Positions 37,898-47,618 of a stretch of DNA of 64,000 nucleotides are shown piece after piece. The stretch is taken from the NCBI RefSeq assembly GCF_022763345.1, contig NZ_JALEGS010000074.1, positions 57,626 through 121,625 on the forward strand, written 5' to 3'. The notes under the pieces are model-generated. The model was given only the letters and a program-made list of their open reading frames with translations, was not told the DNA's origin and did not search any database. Every line of letters starts with the position of its first letter. Position 1 is the first letter of the stretch. Position numbers and translations under genes: made by a program. The stretch is from Phaeodactylibacter sp. GTDB taxonomy: Bacteria; Bacteroidota; Bacteroidia; Chitinophagales; Saprospiraceae.

Positions 37898-39826
37898 TTA
37901 GCTTTTCTTGTCTTCGTCTACTTCTTCAAATTCTACATCAGTTACATCATCCGCACCACCGGCATCAGCACCGGCATCGCCTTGTGCCTGATCAGCAGTA
38001 GGACCTTCGGCGCCGCCTGCCTGCTGCGTGGCGTTGTAGATGTCCTGGCTGGCTTCCTGCCATGCGGCATTCAGCGCTTCGGTTGCTGCGTCGAGGCGGT
38101 CCAAATCTTCAGCTTTGTGTGCTTCGCGAACGTCGGCAACTGCTTTCTCGATTTTCTCTTTCTTATCGGCTGGCAGTTTGTCACCGTATTCCTTCAGCTG
38201 CTTTTCGGTTTGGAAAGCCAGGTTGTCGGCAGCGTTCATCTTTTCGATGCGCTCCTTCGCCTTTTTGTCCTCGTCAGCATTGGCTTCTGCTTCTGCTTTC
38301 ATCCGGGCAATCTCTTCCTGAGAAAGACCGGTGGAAGCCTCGATGCGGATGGACTGTTCTTTGCCAGTGCCCTTGTCCTTGGAAGCCACGGTCAGAATAC
38401 CATTGGCGTCCATATCAAAGGTCACCTCAATCTGTGGTACGCCACGTGGTGCCGGCGGAATACCGTCCAGGATAAAGCGGCCTACCGTACGGTTGTCCTT
38501 TGCCATTGGGCGCTCGCCCTGTAGTACATGGATTTCCACGCTTGGCTGATTGTCTGCGGCGGTGGAGTAGATTTTCGACTTCTTGGTTGGGATTGTCGAG
38601 TTGGATTCGATTACCACATCGTACACACCCCCCATGGTTTCGATACCCAGTGAAAGCGGTGTTACGTCAAGCAGGAGTACATCCTGTACATCACCGCTGA
38701 GTACACCACCCTGAATGGAAGCACCGATGGCGACTACCTCATCCGGGTTTACCCCTTTGTTAGGCTTCTTGCCGAAGAATTCCTCGACTGCCTGCTGAAT
38801 GCGCGGGATACGGGTGGATCCGCCGACCAGGATAACCTCGTCGATTTCACTCTTGTTGAGACCTGCATCGTCCAAAGCTTTCTTACAAGGCTCAAGGGTA
38901 CGCTGTACAAGCTCATCTGCCAGTTGCTCGAACTTGGAGCGGGTCAGCTTCAGCACCAGGTGCTTAGGCACACCGTCCACAGCCGTAATATAAGGCAGGT
39001 TAATTTCTGTTTCGGAAGAAGAAGAAAGCTCAATCTTTGCTTTCTCTGCTGCATCTTTCAAGCGCTGCAGGGCCATAGGGTCTTTGCGCAAGTCGATATT
39101 TTCCTGCTCCTTGAAAGAAGCTGCCAGGTGATCAATAATCACGCGGTCGAAGTCATCACCACCAAGGTGGGTATCACCATTGGTAGACTTCACTTCGAAA
39201 ACGCCTTCGCCCAGTTCCAGGATGGAAATATCGAAAGTACCACCACCGAGGTCATATACAGCGATCGTGGCATCCTGATCGCGCTTGTCCAGGCCATAAG
39301 CCAGTGCAGCCGCAGTAGGCTCGTTAATGATACGGCTAACCTTAAGACCGGCGATTTCACCTGCTTCTTTGGTTGCCTGACGCTGAGAGTCATTGAAGTA
39401 GGCAGGAACCGTTACAACTGCTTCTGTCACTTCACTGCCCAGAAAGTCTTCAGCTACTTTCTTCATTTTCTGAAGCACCATCGCCGAAATCTCCTGTGCG
39501 GTATACATCCGTCCGTCAATATCTACACGAATGGTATCGTTATCTCCTTTGACAACCTTGTAGGAGGAGCGGTCCACTTCACCTGCCACCTCGCTATACC
39601 GTTGCCCCATGAAACGCTTGATGGAAGAGATGGTGCGCTGTGGGTTGGTAATCGCCTGGCGCTTAGCCGGGTCACCAATTTTACGCTCACCATTATCCAT
39701 AAATGCGACCACCGAGGGTGTCGTGCGCCGACCTTCGTCATTCGGAATGACAACGGGCTCGTTACCCTCCATCACAGCCACACAAGAGTTGGTCGTACCT
39801 AAGTCGATCCCAATAATTTTACCCAT
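37898..39826 (-). CDS. dnaK: Molecular chaperone DnaK
   Basis: [35 protein letters not shown], ends [11 protein letters not shown]. Confidence 0.98.
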   Translation of the reverse strand: MGKIIGIDLGTTNSCVAVMEGNEPVVIPNDEGRRTTPSVVAFMDNGERKIGDPAKRQAITNPQRTISSIKRFMGQRYSEVAGEVDRSSYKVVKGDNDTIRVDIDGRMYTAQEISAMVLQKMKKVAEDFLGSEVTEAVVTVPAYFNDSQRQATKEAGEIAGLKVSRIINEPTAAALAYGLDKRDQDATIAVYDLGGGTFDISILELGEGVFEVKSTNGDTHLGGDDFDRVIIDHLAASFKEQENIDLRKDPMALQRLKDAAEKAKIELSSSSETEINLPYITAVDGVPKHLVLKLTRSKFEQLADELVQRTLEPCKKALDDAGLNKSEIDEVILVGGSTRIPRIQQAVEEFFGKKPNKGVNPDEVVAIGASIQGGVLSGDVQDVLLLDVTPLSLGIETMGGVYDVVIESNSTIPTKKSKIYSTAADNQPSVEIHVLQGERPMAKDNRTVGRFILDGIPPAPRGVPQIEVTFDMDANGILTVASKDKGTGKEQSIRIEASTGLSQEEIARMKAEAEANADEDKKAKERIEKMNAADNLAFQTEKQLKEYGDKLPADKKEKIEKAVADVREAHKAEDLDRLDAATEALNAAWQEASQDIYNATQQAGGAEGPTADQAQGDAGADAGGADDVTDVEFEEVDEDKKS

Positions 39827-39966
39827 ATTATGTGCTTTTGAATTTTGTTCTTTTAGTTTTCAGTCATCATTACATCAAGCGACATGCCAAGCCGGGCTGC
39901 CTGACACTTTCGCTGAAATCACGGGCTTTTTACTGACAAGTATTCCCGCAATGCCCCGCCGAGAAC

Positions 39967-39997
39967 TGACAGAATGACAAAACGGCAGGAAATGGCA
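39967..39997 (-). promoter_or_regulatory. TGRCA repeat cluster upstream of dnaK (candidate heat-shock element)
   Basis: TGACAgaaTGACAaaacGGCAggaaaTGGCA; first three units on an 8-bp period; about 140-170 bp upstream of dnaK start. Confidence 0.45.
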
Positions 39998-40033
39998 GTG
40001 ACGATTCTCATCCACCGGGGACGGAGACCGGCT

Positions 40034-40041
40034 TATCTTTG
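40034..40041 (+). promoter_or_regulatory. Bacteroidota -7 box TATCTTTG upstream of the 6-pyruvoyl-tetrahydropterin-synthase-like gene
   Basis: Matches TAnnTTTG; 24 nt between the box and the ATG at 40066. Confidence 0.55.
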
Positions 40042-40065
40042 CGCAACTTTTAAAATCCGACCTGT

Positions 40066-40434
40066 ATGCTGATCTTCAAGGAATTCACTTTCGATGCCGC
40101 CCACTTTCTGCCCAAGGTGCCACAGGAGCACAAATGCCGCAACCTGCACGGCCATACTTACCGGCTAAAGCTCTTTCTGGAAGGAGAAGCTGACCCGGAA
40201 ATGGGCTGGGTGGTGGACTTTGGAGTGGTAAAAAAAGCCTGGAAGAAGGTAGAACCCCTGCTCGACCATCAGTATTTAAATGATGTGCCGGGGCTGGAAA
40301 ACCCTACTGTGGAAAATATTGCGCCCTGGATTTGGCGAAAGCTCAAACCCGAGCTGCCCCAACTGGCCAAAATCGAACTTTGGGAAACGCCTACGGCAGG
40401 GGTGGTTTACGAAGGAGAATCCTCAAAAGGTTAG
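40066..40434 (+). CDS. 6-carboxytetrahydropterin synthase / 6-pyruvoyl tetrahydropterin synthase family (QueD-like)
   Basis: FDAAHFLP, KCRNLHGHTYRL, VDFGVVKK, LDHQYLND, PTVENIA. Confidence 0.93.
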   Translation: MLIFKEFTFDAAHFLPKVPQEHKCRNLHGHTYRLKLFLEGEADPEMGWVVDFGVVKKAWKKVEPLLDHQYLNDVPGLENPTVENIAPWIWRKLKPELPQLAKIELWETPTAGVVYEGESSKG

Positions 40435-41727
40435 TACGTAGCCAATGGCCAATAATAAGGTATAGCCTCCCCACCAACCTACCGGTGTATAAGCTGCCGG
40501 AGCAATACCGAAGCGATAGTACAGGTAAAGGCAAAGCAGCAATTTATCGGCAGTGTAGGCTATGACGGTTGCCCAGGCCACACCCAAAAGGCCGAAAGGC
40601 ATCACCAGCCAAAAGCCCAGTACTACATTCAGCAACAGCTCCACCAGCGAAAAGTAGAAGACTGCCTGGTTGGCATCCAGCCCAATGAGCACGGTGCGTG
40701 GGAAAAGCATCCGGCTGATCAGGATCAGCAGAAAGGCATTGAATACCGGAACACTGTCTTCAAATGCAGCACTGAATACCCAGGTAAACCAGTATGGGCT
40801 GCTTAGCATCAATGCCAGGGTGAGTGGAAAGAGCAAGTGGTAAAGCCTTAGCGACTTCCGGCGCATCATGGGCAGCGCTTCCTGCAAATTAGCGGAGACG
40901 GCAGGCAGCATAGCCGTCCCGAAGGCAGCAGCCAGCGCCATGGCGAGCGGCAACTCCCTTGCCCCATACCGAAAAATGGCGAAGATGTCCGGGTCGCCAT
41001 CAAAATGGTAATTGACCAGCCAGGGGTCAAAAGCCAAACTCATTGTGCCCACCGCTGCGTAAAGGACCAATGGCCAGGCGGACCGCAGCCATCTCCGCAC
41101 CGCTTCCCTCTGCCAACCCCACTGCCCCAGTTTGCTCAGCCGGATCAACAACCAGAGGAAACGCAAACCGCCCAGCCCTGCCAGCGCCCAGATGGCCGGG
41201 CCCAGCCCCCACCCCATCCATGCCGGATAAACCACCGCCGCGATTTGTGCAGCGTAGGTCAGTGCGGCAAACCAAAGTAGCTCACCGGGGCGGTCCCAGA
41301 GCAGGTAAAAATTTTCCAGCAGGAAGGTCGCCAGGTTGAGCCAGAGAAACAATAGAAAAGGGAACAGAAAAGGCAGCTCTGCCTGACCAGTCAGCAGCGG
41401 CACCAGCCAGTGCCGCCCCCACCAGAAGCCAATCGTCAGGGCAGCGCCGATACTCCCGAAAATCAGGGCTACATTGGTTAGGAAAACGGCCCGTTGCCCT
41501 TCTTCCACTTTGCTGAAGCGGGACAGCAGGGCCTGCATGAGCCCCGTTACCCAAAAAGAGGTTAGCACATAGCCCAGATACAATAACTGCTCGTACCAGC
41601 CAATGCTTTCCTTGGGCAGTGCTGTTTTGGCCAGTAGAATAGAGATCAGGATGGCGCTGCCCTGCCGGGACAAGGCATTGCCCTGCATGGCCCTTACGTT
41701 ATCAATTTGGAACAGCGCCTTCAACAT
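40423..41727 (-). CDS. Polysaccharide biosynthesis / oligosaccharide flippase family membrane protein
   Basis: Multi-TM MATE-like topology, QGNALSRQGSAILISILLAKTALPKE; 12-bp tail overlap with the QueD-like gene. Confidence 0.8.
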   Translation of the reverse strand: MLKALFQIDNVRAMQGNALSRQGSAILISILLAKTALPKESIGWYEQLLYLGYVLTSFWVTGLMQALLSRFSKVEEGQRAVFLTNVALIFGSIGAALTIGFWWGRHWLVPLLTGQAELPFLFPFLLFLWLNLATFLLENFYLLWDRPGELLWFAALTYAAQIAAVVYPAWMGWGLGPAIWALAGLGGLRFLWLLIRLSKLGQWGWQREAVRRWLRSAWPLVLYAAVGTMSLAFDPWLVNYHFDGDPDIFAIFRYGARELPLAMALAAAFGTAMLPAVSANLQEALPMMRRKSLRLYHLLFPLTLALMLSSPYWFTWVFSAAFEDSVPVFNAFLLILISRMLFPRTVLIGLDANQAVFYFSLVELLLNVVLGFWLVMPFGLLGVAWATVIAYTADKLLLCLYLYYRFGIAPAAYTPVGWWGGYTLLLAIGYVLTF

Positions 41728-41733
41728 CCGGGC

Positions 41734-43071
41734 TTAGAGGTCCCGGACCTCATCTTTAAATACCACCCCGAACTGTTCCAGCTCATCCAACACGGGCTCA
41801 TACACTTCAGGGATAACCGGGATATTCACGCCTTTGGACTCAATACGGCCTTCCATGACCAGCTTAACGAATATGCCCAGGGGCAATCCCACCAGTTTAG
41901 CCATGGCGGTATCGTTAGAATTGGTGCCCTTCATTACCAAAGTGGAGATCAGTTCTTTCTTTTTTCCCTCCAGCTCGTATTCAAACTCGTGCTGCATGAT
42001 AATCATGTCTTTATCTCTGGGCTCGAGCTTCCACTTTTCCATGAGCAGGTTTTCCAGAATCAGCGCCGGCGTCGCGTTGGCCAGCCCTACTTTTTTCTTG
42101 CGGAAAAGCCCCAGCCAGTCCAGCTTCTGCATGACCTCATGATCGGGGTCCAGCTTCAGCAGGTCAGCAATACGGTCGCGCACGGATCCTGACTTATTCT
42201 GAGGGCTGAGATAGCCTTCCATCAGCTCGTGGTAGCTCACCTGCTCGCTTTCTAAAATGGGATAGGAACCATCGGTCAGCCCGATTTTCACTAAGGCATT
42301 CCACGCATCGCAGAAGCCCCGGTAGCGAATAGTGCCGCGCAAGATGTTGGGGATGTCTGAAAGCCCGTAAACCTCCCGGTAAAGCAGGGAGTCGCGGTTG
42401 GCATAAACTTCAAATTCCCCCATTCCGGGAATATCAACCACCCGGTATTCCTTGAAAAGTCGGTTGTAGGGAATGTATTTGTACTTGCCGTTTTCCAGGT
42501 ACTGTGCGGTCCCCTGCCCGGCCAGGACGACGTTGCGCGGATTCCAGGTAAACTTGTAGTGCCAGGGGTTATTATCGCTTTCGGGCGCAATCAGGCCACC
42601 GGTGTAAGACCGAAAAGCTGTGATTTTCCCGCCCTTTTCCTTAATCTCATTAATTTGCCGCATGGCCGACATATGATCGATGCCAGGGTCCAGCCCCATT
42701 TCCCCCATGAAGATGAGCTCCCGGTCGCGGGCTTCGTCGCCCAGGCGGTAGAGTTCCTGGGAAACGTAGGAAGCGGTGATGAGGTGCTTTTTGAGCTTGA
42801 TGCAATCGTGAGCCACCTCAAGGTGCAGATGGGCAGGCAGGAGAGAGACCACTAAATCAGCACGCCCGATCAGGTCACGGCGGTCATTCACTTTCGTAAC
42901 ATCAAGCCAGGCGGGACGGCCGTTGGGGTGCCCTTTTACCCGCGCCTCAGCCAGCTGCGGGTCTGCATCTGCAACGGTCACAAACCAGTTTTTTTCCTGT
43001 GCCTGCCCAAGTACATAATTGATACAGGCACTGGAAGAGCGTCCGGCTCCGATGATCAATATATTTGTCAT
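41734..43071 (-). CDS. Saccharopine dehydrogenase family protein
   Basis: MTNILIIGAGRSSSACINYVLGQ, GEMGLDPGIDHMSAM, SYTGGLIAPESDNNPWHYKFTWNPRNVVLAGQG. Confidence 0.92.
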   Translation of the reverse strand: MTNILIIGAGRSSSACINYVLGQAQEKNWFVTVADADPQLAEARVKGHPNGRPAWLDVTKVNDRRDLIGRADLVVSLLPAHLHLEVAHDCIKLKKHLITASYVSQELYRLGDEARDRELIFMGEMGLDPGIDHMSAMRQINEIKEKGGKITAFRSYTGGLIAPESDNNPWHYKFTWNPRNVVLAGQGTAQYLENGKYKYIPYNRLFKEYRVVDIPGMGEFEVYANRDSLLYREVYGLSDIPNILRGTIRYRGFCDAWNALVKIGLTDGSYPILESEQVSYHELMEGYLSPQNKSGSVRDRIADLLKLDPDHEVMQKLDWLGLFRKKKVGLANATPALILENLLMEKWKLEPRDKDMIIMQHEFEYELEGKKKELISTLVMKGTNSNDTAMAKLVGLPLGIFVKLVMEGRIESKGVNIPVIPEVYEPVLDELEQFGVVFKDEVRDL

Positions 43072-43181
43072 GGTTGGTTTTTTCTGTTTATTGAGGTAAT
43101 TTGCCGATTCGCGCAAGATAAAACTTTGCATGAAACTGTAAAGCGGGTCCTGCCGCTAAATTCCAAATTGTATAAAACGCT

Positions 43182-43664
43182 ATGCGACATCGAAAGCTGG
43201 AAACCAATATCCGTATTTACGATAGTGCTGATGAGTTGTCTGAAGCGGACCAGACACTGCTGCGTGCGGCAAGTCAGGCTATGGATTTGGCTTATGCTCC
43301 TTATTCTAACTTTAAAGTTGGTGCTGCTGTACGACTAACCAACGGAACCATCGTACAGGGTGCCAATCAGGAAAATGCGGCTTATCCCATGTGCCTGTGC
43401 GCAGAGCGGGTGGCACTGGGCAATGCCTCCCTCAATCATCCGAATGAAAAATTAAAAACCCTGGCCATTCGGGTACGAAATGAGAAGAAAGCCATCCCCG
43501 AACCAGCCGCGCCCTGTGGCTCCTGCCGGCAGGCGATATCTGAAATGGAAGACCGGCAACAGCAGCCCATCCGCATTCTTATGCAGGGGGACGATGCTAT
43601 GGTTTACGAAGTGGAAAGCGGGCAGGCACTTTTGCCCCTGGGTTTCAATCGTCATTTTTTGTAG
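43182..43664 (+). CDS. cdd: Cytidine deaminase
   Basis: AYAPYSNFKVGAAV, CLCAERVALGNA, PCGSCRQAISE. Confidence 0.95.
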   Translation: MRHRKLETNIRIYDSADELSEADQTLLRAASQAMDLAYAPYSNFKVGAAVRLTNGTIVQGANQENAAYPMCLCAERVALGNASLNHPNEKLKTLAIRVRNEKKAIPEPAAPCGSCRQAISEMEDRQQQPIRILMQGDDAMVYEVESGQALLPLGFNRHFL

Positions 43665-44208
43665 CAGAGCCAGGATAGTCCAGCTGGCCTAAATGCAATT
43701 GATGGCGCCCCCGTTTGCGATCGGCGAAATAGCGCCGCAAACTGAATACCGAAGAGGTAAATGCGATTTCGTCCCATGGGATTTCTGCTTCGGTAAACAA
43801 GCGCACCTCCAGGCTCTCCTCCCCCACTCCAAAGGCATCCGGCCCCTGCAGCTCACCCAGAAAATGCATGTACACCTGATTAATGTGAGGAATACTGTAT
43901 ATGGTGTGCACACCAGTAATCTTCACCTGAGCCATGGCTTCTTCCCGTACTTCCCGCAGCGCACCCTCCTCCACCGTTTCGCCATTTTCCATATAGCCGC
44001 TGGGGACATTCCAGTAGCCGAGGCGGGGCTCGATTGAACGCTTAGCCAGCAGCACTTTGTCTTCCCAGATGGGCAGGCAGCCTGCTACAATTTTTGGATT
44101 GGAGTAGTGGATACGCCCGCAGCTGCCGCAAATATAGCGTGGCCGGTTGTCTCCCTCGGGGACTTTAAATGACAGGGCATCAGAACCGCAGTGGCTACAG
44201 TAATTCAT
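43645..44208 (-). CDS. NUDIX hydrolase with N-terminal zinc ribbon
   Basis: CSHCGS...CGSCG; Nudix box GETVEEGALREVREEA. Confidence 0.93.
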   Translation of the reverse strand: MNYCSHCGSDALSFKVPEGDNRPRYICGSCGRIHYSNPKIVAGCLPIWEDKVLLAKRSIEPRLGYWNVPSGYMENGETVEEGALREVREEAMAQVKITGVHTIYSIPHINQVYMHFLGELQGPDAFGVGEESLEVRLFTEAEIPWDEIAFTSSVFSLRRYFADRKRGRHQLHLGQLDYPGSATKNDD

Positions 44209-44453
44209 GCTTCCGCTTCTTTTTCCAATGCCCGTTCATACCGTACCCGCTGCAGTATCGAGTCTCCAAAGATGCTCAGCCCGCTGTTGAAAACCACGAG
44301 GGCCAAGGTGCCATAGGCTACCCAATGCCAGACGGGAGCGCCATCGTATTTGTCCATGGCCGCTTCGGCAATCAGGCAGGCACCAAAACCAATGAGCACC
44401 AACCCGATCGGTGCGCGGAGCAGCCAGCGGCGATAGTAGCGTTGTTTATTCAT
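44205..44453 (-). CDS. Small membrane protein (82 aa)
   Basis: Two TM segments; overlaps the flanking NUDIX and kdsB genes. Confidence 0.7.
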   Translation of the reverse strand: MNKQRYYRRWLLRAPIGLVLIGFGACLIAEAAMDKYDGAPVWHWVAYGTLALVVFNSGLSIFGDSILQRVRYERALEKEAEA

Positions 44454-45204
44454 GTTGATTGCTTTCTTTCCAGAGGATTTCGGCGGCTTCCAGGTCCTGC
44501 GGGGTGTCTATGCCCACTGTTTCGGTCTGCGTGGTGCCAATGTGAATACGGTATCCGGCTTCCAGCCAACGCAGTTGTTCCAGCGACTCCATTTGTTCGT
44601 AATGTCCCGGAGGCAGCTGAGCTACCTCAAGTAAGACAGACCGTTGAAACCCGTAAATGCCCAAATGTTTGAAAAAAACACCCTGCGCCATCCATTGTTC
44701 AGGAGGCACGCCCCTCAAAAAGGGAATGGGCGACCGGCTGAAATAAAGGGCCTGGCCGGTAGCAGACTTAACCGCCTTTACAACGTTAGGATTGTGCAAG
44801 GCCTCCACATCTCTGAGCCGGACGACAAGGGTGCTGATATCTGCAGGATTATTGCCCATGAGCGGTGCCAAAACAAGGTCAATCTGTGCAGGGTCAATAA
44901 ACGGCTCATCTCCCTGTATATTGACAATAAGGCTGTCCTCGGGATATTGCAGCGCCACTTCCGCACAACGGTCAGTCCCGCTGCGGTGGCTGGCATCCGT
45001 CAGTACAGCTTTCCCTCCAAACCGGGCCGCAGCTTTCAGGATGCGCTCATCGTCAGTGGCAATACAGACTTCGTCGATTTGACGGGCCTTTTGCGCCCGT
45101 TCGTAGACATGCTGGATCACAGGTTTGCCTCCCAGTAAAGCCAGAGGTTTACCGGGAAAACGCGTACTTGCGTATCGGGCTGGAATCACCGCTATTGATT
45201 TCAT
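44446..45204 (-). CDS. kdsB: 3-deoxy-manno-octulosonate cytidylyltransferase (CMP-Kdo synthetase)
   Basis: AVIPARYASTRFPGKPLA, NIQGDEPFIDP, YFSRSPIPF, LGIYGFQR; start chosen at MKSIAVIPARY. Confidence 0.96.
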   Translation of the reverse strand: MKSIAVIPARYASTRFPGKPLALLGGKPVIQHVYERAQKARQIDEVCIATDDERILKAAARFGGKAVLTDASHRSGTDRCAEVALQYPEDSLIVNIQGDEPFIDPAQIDLVLAPLMGNNPADISTLVVRLRDVEALHNPNVVKAVKSATGQALYFSRSPIPFLRGVPPEQWMAQGVFFKHLGIYGFQRSVLLEVAQLPPGHYEQMESLEQLRWLEAGYRIHIGTTQTETVGIDTPQDLEAAEILWKESNQHE

Positions 45205-45267
45205 ATATTTGTTTATATTGCTCCTATGGTTCAGCAAAATATGAACCCCAAACAGGAAAACTAAACT

Positions 45268-46173
45268 ATGAGGAAAACGACTAGTGCGACTAGACTGAAA
45301 GGCGCGAACCTTGCCCCACTCTTATTTAAAGCCACTGTACTCTGCGCTTTCCTAAGCCTGCCGCTGATGGCCAAAGCTACCGGGGACAGCCTGAATTACC
45401 TTACCCCCAAAGATACCATATTTCTATCGGTGGGGCAGTTTAATGAAAAATACTTCAGCCACCACCTGGAGCCAAAACAGACTTTGTTTTCTCTGGCAAA
45501 ATTTTACGGGCTTTCCCTTCAGGAGCTGTACTTCCATAACCCAGGGCTAAGCCCGCAGACCATGCGGGTGGGCATGCCGGTCCGCATTCCTATTCCCAAA
45601 CAGGCCATTGAGCAATATCAGGAAAAGGACATTATCCCTGGCCGGTTCGCACCGGTGTACTATGTGGTGCGCAAGGGCGATACGCTCTATAAAATATCCA
45701 AATCCTATTTTGAAATCCCAATGGAAGAAATCATGATGCGCAATGGTCTGCTGGACCATACCCTGAAAAGTAACCAAATCCTTCATGTGGGCTGGCTGAG
45801 CCTCAACGGCATTCCGGACAGCCTTCGTGCCTACGCGGGGGGCGAGCTGGGCAAACGCAACGCTGCCTACCGTAAGCTTTTTCAATATGACATGGCGGGC
45901 GAACGAGAGCGAGAGCATCAGGGGGTGGCCTTCTGGCCAAAAGACATGAAGGATGAAACAGACCTCATGGCGATGCACCGAAGGGCAGAAATTGGATCGG
46001 TGGTGTCCATTTACAACCCGATGAGCCGTCGTACTGTTTATGCCAAAGTGGTGGGCCGGATACCCGACACTGTTTACAAGGATGATGTGATCGTGGTCGT
46101 CTCGCCCCTTGTGGCAAAATTATTAGGCGCCATTGACCCCCGATTCTTTGTGAAGGTCAAATACCACCGATGA
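45268..46173 (+). CDS. LysM domain-containing protein
   Basis: Two LysM-like units (LFSLAKFYGLSLQELYFHNP; YYVVRKGDTLYKISKSY). Confidence 0.88.
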   Translation: MRKTTSATRLKGANLAPLLFKATVLCAFLSLPLMAKATGDSLNYLTPKDTIFLSVGQFNEKYFSHHLEPKQTLFSLAKFYGLSLQELYFHNPGLSPQTMRVGMPVRIPIPKQAIEQYQEKDIIPGRFAPVYYVVRKGDTLYKISKSYFEIPMEEIMMRNGLLDHTLKSNQILHVGWLSLNGIPDSLRAYAGGELGKRNAAYRKLFQYDMAGEREREHQGVAFWPKDMKDETDLMAMHRRAEIGSVVSIYNPMSRRTVYAKVVGRIPDTVYKDDVIVVVSPLVAKLLGAIDPRFFVKVKYHR

Positions 46174-46179
46174 ATTTTT

Positions 46180-46187
46180 TACCTTTG
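46180..46187 (+). promoter_or_regulatory. -7 box TACCTTTG upstream of the PLP/CBS gene
   Basis: Matches TAnnTTTG; 20 nt between the box and the ATG at 46208. Confidence 0.5.
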
Positions 46188-46207
46188 CGGCAAACCAAGT
46201 AAAACCC

Positions 46208-47566
46208 ATGGAATACTACGAAAATATCCTGCACACCATTGGAAATACGCCTCTGGTCAAGCTCCATAAAGTCGTTAAAGACATCCCGGCTACGGTACTG
46301 ATGAAAGTGGAAACCTTCAATCCGGGCCACTCTATCAAAGACCGGATGGCGATGAAGATGCTGGAAGATGCAGAAGCCCGGGGGGACATCAAACCCGGAG
46401 GCACCATCATTGAATGTACTTCCGGCAATACGGGCATGGGCCTGGCCCTCGCGGCAGCAGTCAAAGGCTACAAATGTATTTTCACCACCACCGATAAGCA
46501 GTCGAAGGAAAAGATAGACCTCTTGCGCGCCGTAGGCGGCGAAGTCATCGTTTGCCCTACCAATGTGGAAGCGGATGACCCGCGTTCCTACTACAGCGTG
46601 GCCCGCCGCCTGAGCACGGAAATCCCTAACAGCTACTGGTGCAATCAGTATGACAACCTGTCCAATCGCACGGCCCACTACGAAAGTACCGGCCCTGAAA
46701 TCTGGAAACAGACCGACGGTAAAATCACTCACATGGTGGTGGGCGTGGGCACCGGCGGCACCATTTCCGGCACCGGGCGCTACCTTAAAGATCAAAACCC
46801 GGATGTTAAAATCTGGGGCATTGACACTTATGGCTCCGTTTTCAAGAAGTACCACGAGACGGGCGAGTTTGACGAAAAGGAAATCTATCCTTATATCACG
46901 GAAGGCATAGGCGAGGATATCATACCACAAAATGTCGACTTCAAAGTAATCGACCGCTTCGAAAAGGTGACTGATAAGGATGGTGCCCTGATGGCCCGCC
47001 GCCTGGCCCGCGAAGAAGGCCTGCTGCTGGGGTATTCCGCAGGCTCTGCCGTTGCCGGTTTGCTGCAGCTTAAGGATGAACTTACGCCCGAGGATGTCGT
47101 GGTGGTGGTCATCCACGATCATGGAAGCCGCTACGTCGGTAAAATCTATAATGATGACTGGATGCGGGAGCGGGGCTTTTTGGAGCGGGAACTTTGCGTG
47201 CGCGACCTGCTGCACATGAAGCACGACAACCGCTTCATCACCCTTAGCGAGTCGGATACCGTTCAGGCTGCCTTCAAAATGATGAAGGACCACGATATTT
47301 CTCAGCTGCCGGTTATGCGGGAAGGTGAAATGGTCGGCTCGATCACGGAAACCGCCGTCTTGTCTTACCTGCTGGAAAACCCGATGAATCACGCGGAGCA
47401 AACCGTAGCGGCGATCATGGGGGCTCCATTCCCACTTGTGGAGGAAGACTTGCCGTTCTCCCAGCTGAGCAAATATGTAGACCGGACCATTCCGGCCGTT
47501 ATTGCTAAGGACAAGGCGGGCACCCTGCACATTCTGACACAGTACGATATTATCAGAGCGGTATAA
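46208..47566 (+). CDS. PLP-dependent cystathionine beta-synthase-like enzyme with C-terminal CBS domains
   Basis: NTPLVKL, GHSIKDRMAMKM, TSGNTGMGLA, GTGGTISGTGRYLK; two CBS motifs. Confidence 0.95.
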   Translation: MEYYENILHTIGNTPLVKLHKVVKDIPATVLMKVETFNPGHSIKDRMAMKMLEDAEARGDIKPGGTIIECTSGNTGMGLALAAAVKGYKCIFTTTDKQSKEKIDLLRAVGGEVIVCPTNVEADDPRSYYSVARRLSTEIPNSYWCNQYDNLSNRTAHYESTGPEIWKQTDGKITHMVVGVGTGGTISGTGRYLKDQNPDVKIWGIDTYGSVFKKYHETGEFDEKEIYPYITEGIGEDIIPQNVDFKVIDRFEKVTDKDGALMARRLAREEGLLLGYSAGSAVAGLLQLKDELTPEDVVVVVIHDHGSRYVGKIYNDDWMRERGFLERELCVRDLLHMKHDNRFITLSESDTVQAAFKMMKDHDISQLPVMREGEMVGSITETAVLSYLLENPMNHAEQTVAAIMGAPFPLVEEDLPFSQLSKYVDRTIPAVIAKDKAGTLHILTQYDIIRAV

Positions 47567-47618
47567 AAAAACGTTAGGCAGGCATTCGCTTTTGGAAGTG
47601 GGTACCTGCCAATCCGGC

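Noticed and set aside
38924-39802. 292-aa plus-strand ORF
   Set aside because: Antisense to dnaK.
46157-47530. 457-aa minus-strand ORF covering the whole PLP/CBS gene
   Set aside because: It is an antisense shadow of a well-conserved plus-strand enzyme; the translation has no domain and His/Val-rich antisense composition.
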